Shown in pieces: positions 26,200 to 33,568 of a stretch of 64,000 nt of DNA. Below the pieces are notes generated by a model. The model was not told where the DNA came from, ran no database searches, and worked only from the letters and a program-made list of their open reading frames with translations. Source of the stretch: DASVEE01 sp036380735 (lineage in GTDB: Bacteria; Acidobacteriota; Thermoanaerobaculia; Gp7-AA8); assembly GCA_036380735.1 (NCBI GenBank), contig DASVEE010000015.1, positions 124,001-188,000 of the forward strand. The letters run 5' to 3'. Within the stretch, counting starts at the first letter, position 1; the number at the start of each line of letters is the position of its first letter. A program made the position numbers and the translations under genes.

Positions 26200-26264
26200 G
26201 GTGACCTCCTGCATGCAAAAACAGGCACCATTCTTGAGAGGGAAAGAGAGTGGGAGGAAAACTG

Positions 26265-26438
26265 ATGGGAACGATTCATCAGCCTAAGCCGAGCGAGCCG
26301 AAAGGCATCCAGCCGGACCAACAGCCTCTGCAGCCCGGCGGCCCCGCGAATTCGCGCTCGACCGCCGAGAACCCCCAGCGCCCGAACATCCAGACTCCTG
26401 AATCGCAGCAGGAGAAAAAGGGCGAGCGCCGGTCCTGA
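26265..26438 (+). CDS. Small Pro/Gln-rich hydrophilic protein
   Basis: 57 residues (MGTIHQPKPSEPKGIQPDQQ...), almost without hydrophobic residues and ending KKGERRS; intrinsically disordered. ATG 26265 has GGGAGGAAAA upstream, and an intrinsic terminator follows the stop by 46 bases, so this looks like a genuine short gene rather than noise. No family recognised. Confidence 0.65.
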   Translation: MGTIHQPKPSEPKGIQPDQQPLQPGGPANSRSTAENPQRPNIQTPESQQEKKGERRS

Positions 26439-26483
26439 ACCCCTAACCCCCTACACGAACGGACACACCCCCAAACAAAAAGT

Positions 26484-26520
26484 CAAAGGCCGCGGCGCAA
26501 GTCGCGGCTTTTGATTTTTT
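26484..26520 (+). terminator. Intrinsic terminator
   Basis: CAAAGGCCGCG (26484-26494), 8-base loop, CGCGGCTTTTG (26503-26513; one G-U pair), then A and six T's. Terminates the 57-residue gene. Confidence 0.85.
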
Positions 26521-26525
26521 GGGGG

Positions 26526-26712
26526 AGGAAACGATGGGACCCATGGGACCTATAGGACCTATGGGACGAATGGGACCGCCGCCCAACCCTCAGTAAAGTT
26601 GCCATGCGTCTCCACGGTTCCCATAGGTCCCATCTGTCCCATAGGTCCCATTCGTCCCATTTCCCATAGGTCCCATAGGTCCCATTTCCCATCGGTCCCA
26701 TTGGTACCATCC
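26526..26712. repeat. 9-bp inverted-array element with conserved core (longest copy)
   Basis: GAGGAAACGAT, five forward units, a core (CCGCCCAACCCTCAGTAAAGTTGCCATGCGTCTCCACGG) homologous to those at 6778 and 9608, then about ten reverse units including two contracted TTCCCATAG joints. It ends 6 bases before the next start codon, so it forms that gene's whole 5' leader. Confidence 0.9.
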
Positions 26713-26717
26713 ACGGC

Positions 26718-28004
26718 ATGCTTCGCGTTGCCCTGATCCTGGCCCTGACCGTGCGCGTGCTACTGATCGCCGCGGCCTACGCCCAGCGCGGCGACGCGCC
26801 GTTCGTGGCGCCGGATTCGTGGAGCTACCTCCAGGGCGCGTTCTCCATCGCCACCGACTTCACGTTCCGCGGCGAAAACGGCTCGCCCGAGCTCTTCCGC
26901 ACGCCGGGCTACCCCTTGCTGCTCGTGCCGGCGATGCTGCTGCAGCAGCCGGTGCTCGTCGGGCTGGCCCTGAACCTTCTGCTGATGGTGGGCATCATCC
27001 TCCTCACGCATCGCCTCGCGCTGCGGCTGACGAACGAGCGCATCGCCGGCTTCTGCGCGGTCGCGGTCGCCATCGAGCCGACGCTGATGACGTGGTCGAT
27101 GAAGCTGATGCCGGAGACGTTGCTGACGTGCTGCCTCCTCCTCTTCGCCGTGGCCGTGCCGAAGCATCCGCTCGCGGCGGCGGTTGCGCTCTGCGCGGCG
27201 GCGTACGTCAAGCCCATCGTCTTTCCGCTCGTGCTCGTGCTGGCCGTCGCGGCGCTCTTCGTCCGTCCGCGCTTCGCCCTGGCCTGCCTGGCGCTCCTCG
27301 CGCCGTGGCACCTCCGCAACTACGCCGTGGCGGGGTATGGCGGCTTCTCCACCGTCGTGGAGCGCACGGCGTACCTCTCCGCCGGCGGTGCGGTGGCCGC
27401 GGACGATGCCAACGTCAGCCACGCGGAGATGCGCCTGCGCATGCTGCCGCGCGCCGATGGGACGGCGCCGGAGCAGCTTCGCCGCGAGGGGCTCGCGCTC
27501 GTGGCCGCGCATCCGCTCCGCTACGCCGCCATCCACGCGAAGGGTATGGCCCGCACGCTCTTCGATCCCGGCGCGGTCGAGTACCTGCGGATGCTCGGGA
27601 TCTACGGGGAGGGGGGACGCGCCTTCCTGGAGCGGAGCGGCTTCCTCGCCACGGCACGCGCGTATCCGCTCGAGGTCGCGCTCTCCATCGCCCTCGCCGC
27701 CGTGCTCCTGCCTCTGATCGTGCTTGCTGCCGCAGGTGCGGTGAGAGGGTGGCGCAATCCCCAAATCGTGCTCCTGGCGGTGCTCGCCGGCTACCTCCTC
27801 GTCGCCGGCGGCGGCGTGCACGGCTATCACCGTTTCCGCGTTCCGGCCGTGCCGTTCCTCCTGCTGCTCGCATCCAGTACACTGCGAAGAAATGACGTTT
27901 CTGGCCGTCGCAGCGTGCCTGGTCCTCGCGTCGGGGGGGATCGTGACGACGTATCTGCTCTGGCTGGCGGCGGCGCCGCGCCGGCCGCGTGCGGCAGTCA
28001 GTAG
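26718..28004 (+). CDS. Polytopic membrane glycosyltransferase-like protein (GT-C/ArnT type)
   Basis: 428 residues with about ten TM helices. N-terminal MLRVALILALTVRVLLIAAAY is followed by a luminal/periplasmic loop with APDSWSYLQGA and FRTPGYPLLL, the acidic plus R-TPGYP pattern typical of ArnT/PMT-type polyprenyl-sugar transferases. A C-terminal segment has GYHRFRVPAVPFLLLL, typical of the same group. The last 40 residues are polar and R/G-rich because the frame overlaps the next gene by 113 bases. The start ATG has no Shine-Dalgarno, as a repeat array abuts it. First gene of a three-gene glycan or lipid operon; substrate unknown. Confidence 0.82.
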   Translation: MLRVALILALTVRVLLIAAAYAQRGDAPFVAPDSWSYLQGAFSIATDFTFRGENGSPELFRTPGYPLLLVPAMLLQQPVLVGLALNLLLMVGIILLTHRLALRLTNERIAGFCAVAVAIEPTLMTWSMKLMPETLLTCCLLLFAVAVPKHPLAAAVALCAAAYVKPIVFPLVLVLAVAALFVRPRFALACLALLAPWHLRNYAVAGYGGFSTVVERTAYLSAGGAVAADDANVSHAEMRLRMLPRADGTAPEQLRREGLALVAAHPLRYAAIHAKGMARTLFDPGAVEYLRMLGIYGEGGRAFLERSGFLATARAYPLEVALSIALAAVLLPLIVLAAAGAVRGWRNPQIVLLAVLAGYLLVAGGGVHGYHRFRVPAVPFLLLLASSTLRRNDVSGRRSVPGPRVGGDRDDVSALAGGGAAPAACGSQ

Positions 28005-28977
28005 CGCCCCCGCCGCGCCGGTCCTCATCGTCGTCCCGATCTTCGACGAGGCCGCCCTCATCGAGCGCAAGCTGGAGAACCTGGACGCGCTGACCTACGC
28101 CGGCCGCGGCGTGGTCCTGGTGGATGGCGGTTCCACCGACGGCACCGTGGACCTCGTGCGCCGGTGGATCGAAGGCAGGTCCCATTCGTCCCAGTTCACC
28201 GTCATCGAAACCGCGCACCGCAACAAGACCGCGCAACTGGTCGACGCCGTGCGCACCCATCCGCACGCGGAGTGGATCCTCGTCACCGATGCCGACGCGC
28301 TGCTCGCGCCCGACACCATCGAGCGTCTGTTCGACGTCGTCGCGGCCGATGCGAACGTCGGCGTCGTTGGCGCCAGCGTGCACCCCACGACGGCGCACGC
28401 GCTCGAAGCGCTCCACTGGCGCGCCACCGACTGGCTGCGCGACCGCGAGTCCGACCGCGGCTCCGCGGCCATCGTCGCCGGGCCGTGCTACCTCACCCGG
28501 CGCAGGTTCCTCGCCGACCTGCCGGCCGACACCGTCGCCGACGACGTGTACGTCGCCTGCAGCGCGATGCTCGCCGGCCAGAGCGTCGGCCACGGACACT
28601 CCACCGTTTTCGAGCTGCGCTCTCCGCGCACGCTGCGCGCGCTGCTCCGCCACAAGTACCGCAAGGCTGACGCGTATCTGCGCGAGATCCTCCGCTTTCT
28701 GCCGCTCGCGCCCAGGATGCCGGCCGCGCAGCGTGCAGTCTTTCTCTGGCGCGCCGCTCTCCTCACCCTCGTCCCCATTCTCGGCGCCCTCGGCAGCCTC
28801 GCCTTCCTTCTCGGCGCGGCGGTCGAGGCGTCGGTCGTCATCGCCCTCCTGCTCACCATCCGTCCGGCGCGTCTCGCGGCGATCCTTGCTGCTGTCGCCG
28901 CGCTCGCGCTGCTGATGACGCCGTTCTCCCGGCAGACCGCCTCGTTACCCAAAATCACGAACGTCGAGGAAGCATGA
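27892..28977 (+). CDS. Membrane-associated family 2 glycosyltransferase
   Basis: 361 residues. An N-terminal TM anchor (MTFLAVAACLVLASGGIVTTYLLWLA) is followed by a GT-A domain with LIVVPIFDE, VVLVDGGSTDGTVD (nucleotide site), WILVTDADALL (DxD-like) and a downstream DDVYVAC acid. C-terminal TM helices (LVPILGALGSLAFLLGAAV, VVIALLLTI, LAAILAAVAALALLM) complete the processive-type topology. The start overlaps the upstream gene by 113 bases; the TM anchor argues that this start is real. It overlaps the next gene by ATGA. Residues near 95-101 (GRSHSSQ) are encoded by a trace of the 9-bp repeat (28177-28194). Confidence 0.9.
   Translation: MTFLAVAACLVLASGGIVTTYLLWLAAAPRRPRAAVSSAPAAPVLIVVPIFDEAALIERKLENLDALTYAGRGVVLVDGGSTDGTVDLVRRWIEGRSHSSQFTVIETAHRNKTAQLVDAVRTHPHAEWILVTDADALLAPDTIERLFDVVAADANVGVVGASVHPTTAHALEALHWRATDWLRDRESDRGSAAIVAGPCYLTRRRFLADLPADTVADDVYVACSAMLAGQSVGHGHSTVFELRSPRTLRALLRHKYRKADAYLREILRFLPLAPRMPAAQRAVFLWRAALLTLVPILGALGSLAFLLGAAVEASVVIALLLTIRPARLAAILAAVAALALLMTPFSRQTASLPKITNVEEA
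28177..28194. repeat. Trace of the 9-bp repeat inside a coding region
   Basis: AGGTCCCATTCGTCCCAG: two reverse units of the intergenic array, in frame within the glycosyltransferase gene, between the VVLVDGGSTDGT motif strand and the next strand (a loop position). Confidence 0.55.
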
Positions 28978-30005
28978 AAAACAGCGACAAGCTCCGCATC
29001 GGCAGCAAGATCCTCATTTCCAAAGCGACCGGCAAGCCGCGGCCGTTCTTCATCCAGTACTCGCTGCTCAATGCGTGCAACGCGAAGTGCGTCTACTGCA
29101 ACTGCCCGGAGCGCGAAGATCCGCGCGCCGGTCTGGAGCAGCACCGCCACGTCCTCGGCGAGTTCGCCCGCCTCGGCGCCGTGCGCATCAAGTTCCTCGG
29201 CGGCGAGCCGCTGCTGCATCCCAACCTCGGTGAGCTCGTCGCCATCGCCAAATCGCACGGCATGCGCACCGCCATCGTCACCAACGGCTTCCTCGTCCCG
29301 GCGCGCATGGAGATCATGAAGCAGCTCGACGAGGTCATCATCTCCATCGACGGCAGCGAAGCAGCGCACGACGGGCAGCGCGGCCGCGGCACGTGGAAGA
29401 AGGTCATGGCCGCGATCGACGCGTGCGCGAACGCGAAGCTCGACTTTTTCCTCAGCGCCGTCGTCACGCGCAACACCGTGGGTGAGGTCGACTGGCTGAT
29501 CGAGACGGCGAAGCGCTACAACGTCTCCGTCAACTTCCAGATCCCTCAGTTCAACCCCGAGATGTACGGGCCGGGCGCGAAGGAGTGGATGCCGTCGCCC
29601 GACGAGATCCGCAAGCTGATCGGCAAGATCATCATGGCCAAGGAAGCCGGCGCGCCGGTGCTCTTCTCTTCACGTTCGTACGGCCGCACGCTGCAGTGGG
29701 ACGACTACGCGCGCGAGCGCGACCATCGTCCCGGCGAAGCCTCGCCCTGCACCGCCGGCAAGTACTTCCTGCAGATGGAGCCGAACGGCGACATCTATCC
29801 GTGCGTGCTGCAGATCGGCACGTTCCAGCCGAAGAACGCGTTCCGCGACGGCGTGGAGACCGCCTGGCGCAACGCGTGGAGCCACTCCTGCTTCGACTGC
29901 TACAACACCTGGCTCAACGAAAACCGCGCGATCTTCGACCTGCACCCCACGGTGCTGAAGAACTTCTGGACGAACTACCTGCGACAGGGGACGGCGTCGG
30001 CGTAG
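28974..30005 (+). CDS. Radical SAM protein with SPASM-like C-terminal cysteines
   Basis: 343 residues. Radical SAM cluster C35-x3-C39-x2-C42 (CNAKCVYC, followed by C44), SAM-binding FLGGEPLLHP and VIISIDGSEAAHDGQRG. The C-terminal region has CTAGKYFLQMEPNGDIYPC and CFDCY cysteines, as in SPASM/twitch domains holding an auxiliary Fe-S cluster. Such proteins modify peptides, nucleotides or lipids. Translationally coupled (ATGA) to the GT2 gene, which points to modification of the glycan or lipid made by its two neighbours. Specific reaction unknown. Confidence 0.9.
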   Translation: MKNSDKLRIGSKILISKATGKPRPFFIQYSLLNACNAKCVYCNCPEREDPRAGLEQHRHVLGEFARLGAVRIKFLGGEPLLHPNLGELVAIAKSHGMRTAIVTNGFLVPARMEIMKQLDEVIISIDGSEAAHDGQRGRGTWKKVMAAIDACANAKLDFFLSAVVTRNTVGEVDWLIETAKRYNVSVNFQIPQFNPEMYGPGAKEWMPSPDEIRKLIGKIIMAKEAGAPVLFSSRSYGRTLQWDDYARERDHRPGEASPCTAGKYFLQMEPNGDIYPCVLQIGTFQPKNAFRDGVETAWRNAWSHSCFDCYNTWLNENRAIFDLHPTVLKNFWTNYLRQGTASA

Positions 30006-30134
30006 CGGCGATAGGACATAGGACCCATTGGACAAATAGGACCCATAGGCCTGCGGACCCTGCAGCCTCGGTGGTCGGGTGGGGGACTACCTATCTGTCC
30101 CATCGGTCCCATAGGTCCCATTCGTCCCATCGTC
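30006..30134. repeat. 9-bp inverted-array element
   Basis: GCGATAGGACATAGGACCCATTGGACAAATAGGACCCATAGG, a 45-base unrelated spacer, then TATCTGTCCCATCGGTCCCATAGGTCCCATTCGTCCCATCGTCC. Between convergent genes. Confidence 0.88.
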
Positions 30135-30135
30135 C

Positions 30136-31056
30136 TCAGTTGCGACCCCGCCGCCGCCCCATCGCCTTGACGGCGCATTGCAGCCCGTCGATGGCCACGC
30201 GAATCGCCGCGCGGCGCGCGGCGTCGCTGCGCCAGATGACGTGGACCTTGCGGTGCAGGATGGGCGTGGCGGCGATCATCTTCACGCCTTCGGGCACGGT
30301 TCCGCGCCCGAGGCGGGGGATGATCGCCATGCCGAGTCCGGCGGCGACGAGGGCCAGCTGGGTGTCGTGCTCCGCGGCGGTGTGCGTGATCCGTGGCTCG
30401 TGACCGGCGGAGCGCAACGTGTGCAGCAGCCAGTCGTGGCAGATCGACCGCACCGGCCAGGTGATCCACTGCTCGTCCGCCAGATCCTCCAGTTTGATCG
30501 TGGCGCGGCGCGCGAGACGATGACGCGCCGGCACGGCGACGTCGGCCAGGTCATCGAACAGCGCCTCTTTCTCCAGTCCATCCGGCAGCGCCAGCGGGTT
30601 GTTGAACCAGTCCTGCGCGATCACCAGATCGAGCTCGCGGCGCATCAGCTGCGGCACGGCGTCCAGCGGCTCGAGCTCGCGCAGCTCGACGCGCAACTGC
30701 GGATGCTCGTCGCGTAACAGCGCCAGCGCCCGCGGCGCGAGGCCGCGCGCGGCCGTCGGGAACGCGGCCATCACGATGTGCCCGCTCACCGTGTCGCGAT
30801 GCGCTTCGAGGTCCGCCTCCGCGCGCTCCAGCAGCGAGATCACCTCGCGCGTGTGCGCCACCAGCAGCGCGCCGGCATCGGTCAGACGCACGCCGCGGCC
30901 GACGCGCTCGAGCAGCAACTGGTCCGTCTCGCGCTCGAGCTTCGCGATCTGCTGCGACACGGCGGACGTGGTGACATGCAGCGCTTCGGCGGCGGCCTGG
31001 ATGGAGCCCTGGCTCGCAACGGCGTGCAGCGCGGCCAGGCGATCGACGTTCAACAT
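30136..31056 (-). CDS. LysR-family transcriptional regulator
   Basis: 306 residues. Winged HTH at residues 3-62 (LNVDRLAALHAVASQGSIQAAAEALHVTTSAVSQQIAKLE), a linker helix, and a substrate-binding effector domain (about 90-295) beginning HIVMAAFPTAARGLAPRAL. Divergent from an EamA-type exporter with 74 bases between starts, the classical LysR/target arrangement, so it probably controls that exporter and itself. Confidence 0.93.
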   Translation of the reverse strand: MLNVDRLAALHAVASQGSIQAAAEALHVTTSAVSQQIAKLERETDQLLLERVGRGVRLTDAGALLVAHTREVISLLERAEADLEAHRDTVSGHIVMAAFPTAARGLAPRALALLRDEHPQLRVELRELEPLDAVPQLMRRELDLVIAQDWFNNPLALPDGLEKEALFDDLADVAVPARHRLARRATIKLEDLADEQWITWPVRSICHDWLLHTLRSAGHEPRITHTAAEHDTQLALVAAGLGMAIIPRLGRGTVPEGVKMIAATPILHRKVHVIWRSDAARRAAIRVAIDGLQCAVKAMGRRRGRN

Positions 31057-31130
31057 GTAAGCAATACTAAAGCATCACGCAAGAAAGAATCACTTGTCCT
31101 AATGCTTCCGCGGACGCATCTTGGGTCGTC
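31057..31130. promoter_or_regulatory. Divergent LysR/EamA control region
   Basis: 74 A/T-richer bases between start codons. An inverted pair AAGCAT (31070-31075)/ATGCTT (31102-31107), with other dyad remnants (AGCAATACTA), could be the LysR sites. No clear -35/-10 pair can be singled out. Confidence 0.45.
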
Positions 31131-32045
31131 ATGAGTACCTGCCCCGCCGTTGCCACCCCGCAGCTCTCCTTCACCGACAGCGTCCGCAATCACCCGCTCT
31201 TCGACTGGCTGCTCCTCCTCGCGCCCGGGATGATCTGGGGAGGGTCGTTCCTCTTCATCGCCGAAGCGCTGGAGTCGGTTGGGCCGTTCGGCATCGCGTT
31301 CCTGCGCATCCTCATCGGCTTCGCCACGCTCTCGCTGCTGCCCGCTGTGCGCCGTCCCCTCAGCGGCGCCGACTGGCGCGCCACCGCCTGGGTGGGGCTG
31401 CTCTGGATGGCGTTCCCGCTCTGCATGTTTCCCCTCGCGGAGCAGCACGTGAGCTCCGCCCTCACGGGGATGCTGAACGGCGCCACGCCGCTCTTCACCG
31501 CCGCGGTCACGGCGCTGCTCACGCGCAAGCTCCCGCAGCGGAAGATCGCCCTCGGCCTCGCCGTCGGTCTCGGCGGCGCCGTGCTGATGGCGGTGGCGGG
31601 CGGCGCCGGCCGCATGCAGGGTGAGTGGAGCGGCATCGCCATGATCCTGGCCGCCCTCCTCTCCTACGGCATCGCGTTCAACCTCGCCGTCCCGCTGCAG
31701 CGCCGCGCCGGCGCGCTGCCGGTGCTGTGGCGCGCGCTCGGCGTGGGCGTGATCCTCACCGCGCCGCTGGGCTTACCGGAGGTGTTCGCGGCGCAGTGGA
31801 AGCTGAGCGGCGTGCTGTCGATTCTGGCGCTCGGCGCGCTGGGAACCGGGCTGGCGTTCGTCATCTTCGGCGCGGCCGCCGGCCGGCTGGGCCCCACGCG
31901 CGCTTCCGCGACGACGTTCCTCACGCCGGTGGTGGCTTTGCTGCTGGGCGTACTCCTGCGCGGCGAATCCGTCGCCGTGCTGTCGATCGCCGGCGCCGCC
32001 ATCTGCCTCGGCGGCGCATGGCTGATCCGGGCGGGGGCACGATAG
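31131..32045 (+). CDS. EamA/DMT-family transporter
   Basis: 304 residues, ten predicted TM helices in two EamA repeats (residues about 22-150 and 165-300). The N-terminal repeat has PGMIWGGSFLFIAEAL and FLRILIGFATLSLLP; the second has GTGLAFVIFGAAAGRLGP and FLTPVVALLLGVLLRGESV. Drug/metabolite exporter, probably under the divergent LysR protein. Its 3' end is duplicated twice downstream (32126-32259, 32421-32615). Confidence 0.93.
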   Translation: MSTCPAVATPQLSFTDSVRNHPLFDWLLLLAPGMIWGGSFLFIAEALESVGPFGIAFLRILIGFATLSLLPAVRRPLSGADWRATAWVGLLWMAFPLCMFPLAEQHVSSALTGMLNGATPLFTAAVTALLTRKLPQRKIALGLAVGLGGAVLMAVAGGAGRMQGEWSGIAMILAALLSYGIAFNLAVPLQRRAGALPVLWRALGVGVILTAPLGLPEVFAAQWKLSGVLSILALGALGTGLAFVIFGAAAGRLGPTRASATTFLTPVVALLLGVLLRGESVAVLSIAGAAICLGGAWLIRAGAR

Positions 32046-32097
32046 GACGAATAGGACGAATAGGACCAATAGGACGGATGGGACAAATAGGACATTA
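32046..32097. repeat. 9-bp array, left arm
   Basis: GATAGGACGAATAGGACGAATAGGACCAATAGGACGGATGGGACAAATAGGACATTAG directly after the EamA stop. The matching right arms occur only after the duplicated segments (about 32318-32352 and 32672-32716). Confidence 0.85.
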
Positions 32098-32125
32098 GAA
32101 CCTTCGCACGGCGCATCAGTCCCAT

Positions 32126-32259
32126 CGACGTTCTTCACGCCAGTGGTGGCGTTGCTGCTGGGCGTACTCCTGCGCGGCGAATCCGTCGCCCTGCTGTCGA
32201 TCGCCGGCGCCGCCATCTATTTCGGCGGCGCATGGCTGATCCGCGCGGCGGCACGATAG
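32126..32259 (+). pseudogene. Duplicated 3' fragment of the EamA gene (copy 2)
   Basis: 134 bases closely matching the end of the EamA gene (from CGACGTTCCTCACGCC to the TAG), with about eight differences, e.g. ATCTATTTC for ATCTGCCTC. No start codon or upstream half. Encodes the last 42 residues of the transporter. Confidence 0.9.
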
Positions 32260-32317
32260 GACGTTAGAACCTCGGACAGATGGGCCACGCCCATTCGCAC
32301 GGCGCATCAGTCCCATC

Positions 32318-32352
32318 TGTCCTATCCGTCCTATAGGTCCTATTCGCCTATC
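32318..32352. repeat. 9-bp array, right arm (copy 2)
   Basis: GTCCCATCTGTCCTATCCGTCCTATAGGTCCTATTCGCCTATCGTTCCC, the closing arm between the copy-2 EamA fragment and the glyoxalase fragment. Confidence 0.82.
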
Positions 32353-32363
32353 GTTCCCCGTCT

Positions 32364-32424
32364 CTACGGCACCTGCAACACCGACAGGATGTTGCCCGCC
32401 GGTTCGCGGAACCAGGCGACCTGG
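32364..32424 (-). pseudogene. Duplicated 3' fragment of the VOC-family gene
   Basis: About 57 bases matching the 3' end of the downstream VOC gene, including its stop (CTACGGCACCTGCAACACCGACAGGATGTTGCCCGCC). It ends abruptly at CTGG, where EamA sequence begins. Encodes only the last 18 or so residues. Confidence 0.88.
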
Positions 32425-32615
32425 CGTTCGTCATCTTCGGCACGGCCGCCGGCCGGCTGGGCCCCACGCGCGCTTCCGCGACGACGTTCCTCACGCCAAT
32501 GGTGGCGTTGCTGCTGGGCGTACTCCTGCGCGGCGAATCCGTCGCCGTGCTGTCGATCGCCGGCGCCGCCATCTGCCTCGGCGGCGCATGGCTCATCCGG
32601 GCAGGGGCACGATAG
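32421..32615 (+). pseudogene. Duplicated 3' fragment of the EamA gene (copy 3)
   Basis: 195 bases nearly identical to the last 64 codons of the EamA gene (CTGGCGTTCGTCATCTTCGG... to TAG), about five differences. It is joined at its left to the truncated VOC fragment through a 4-base CTGG microhomology. Confidence 0.9.
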
Positions 32616-32671
32616 AACGTTGGAACCGCCGGACAGATGGGCCCACGCGCCATGACCACGGCGCATGAGTC

Positions 32672-32716
32672 CCATCCGTCCTATCCGTCCTATAGGTCCT
32701 ATTCGTCCTATCGTCC
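32672..32716. repeat. 9-bp array, right arm (copy 3)
   Basis: GTCCCATCCGTCCTATCCGTCCTATAGGTCCTATTCGTCCTATCGTCCCCC, the arm adjoining the intact VOC gene. Confidence 0.85.
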
Positions 32717-32723
32717 CCCGTCC

Positions 32724-33104
32724 CTACGGCACCTGCAGCACCGACAGGATGTTGCCCGCCGGGTCGCGGAACCAGGCGATCTGGGGGCCGCCGCTGTCGC
32801 GGGCGATGCCTTTTGCGTCGGTCTTGATGTCGCCCTCGTACTGCTCGAACTTGACGCCGCGCCACGTCAGCTCGTCCACTGCCGCCTCGATGTCCGGCAC
32901 CGGGAAGTTGAGCACCGTGAACGTGGCCGGCTGGTGGTCCGGCTTCGGGTAGACCATCACGGCCTCGCTGCCGGAGATGTGCAGCTCGAGGATGCCCATC
33001 TCGTTGTCGCGGACGTCGACGCCGAGGAGCTCGCCGTAGAACTTGCGGGCGCGGCCGATGTCGTCGACGGAGAAACTGCTGAATGCTTTCGTGTCTTTGA
33101 ACAT
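32724..33104 (-). CDS. VOC family (glyoxalase/bleomycin-resistance-like) protein
   Basis: 126 residues with two beta-alpha-beta-beta-beta units: SSFSVDDIGRARKFYGELLG (first) and FPVPDIEAAVDELTWRGVKF (second). The C-terminal AWFRDPAGNILSVLQ is the standard metal-site strand with a glutamine or asparagine in place of the last acidic residue. Last gene of a minus-strand operon with PhnB-like and YCII-like proteins (13-base gap). The set is common near ECF sigma factors and redox stress genes, but the substrate is unknown. Confidence 0.92.
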   Translation of the reverse strand: MFKDTKAFSSFSVDDIGRARKFYGELLGVDVRDNEMGILELHISGSEAVMVYPKPDHQPATFTVLNFPVPDIEAAVDELTWRGVKFEQYEGDIKTDAKGIARDSGGPQIAWFRDPAGNILSVLQVP

Positions 33105-33117
33105 CTCGGATCCTTCC

Positions 33118-33537
33118 TCAGTCCTTGTGCGGCTCGCCGCCGTTGACCATCCACGGTGTGCCGTAGCGGTCCGTGACCATCCCGAAGCCGTCGGCCCAGA
33201 AGGTCTTCTCGAACGGCATCAGGACGGTGCCGCCCTCGGCGAACGCGTCGAAGACGCGCCGCGCTGCGTCCGCCGTCGGGTACACCAGCGACACGTGGAA
33301 GCTGGTCATCTTGTCCTGCACGCCTTCGAAGTTGTCGGAGGCCATGAGGACGCCGCCGTCGGCTGCCTCGAGGCGCGCGTGCATGATGCGGTCGGCCATG
33401 CCGGGAGGGATTTGCTCCGGCGGCAGCGCGTCCTTGTGCGTCATCAGTTGCAGCTTGCCGCCGAGGACTTGTTCGTACCAGCGCATGGCCTCGGCGCAGT
33501 TGCCGTTGAAGATGAGGTAAGCGTTGATTGCGGGCAT
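33118..33537 (-). CDS. PhnB-like VOC family protein
   Basis: 139 residues. AINAYLIFNGNCAEAMRWYEQVLGG at the start and VDAF...PFEKTFWADGFGMVTDRYGTPWMVN at the end are diagnostic of the PhnB/3-demethylubiquinone-methyltransferase-like VOC subgroup. Enzymatic role uncertain. A good AAGGAGA ribosome site precedes the start. Second gene of the operon (31-base gap from the YCII gene). Confidence 0.92.
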   Translation of the reverse strand: MPAINAYLIFNGNCAEAMRWYEQVLGGKLQLMTHKDALPPEQIPPGMADRIMHARLEAADGGVLMASDNFEGVQDKMTSFHVSLVYPTADAARRVFDAFAEGGTVLMPFEKTFWADGFGMVTDRYGTPWMVNGGEPHKD

Positions 33538-33568
33538 TGATTCGTCTCCTTCTCGCGGATCTCGGCGG

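Noticed and set aside
31131..31448. Second transporter gene between EamA and VOC genes
   Set aside because: The apparent copies at 32126 and 32421 are only 3' fragments without starts; they are listed as pseudogene fragments.
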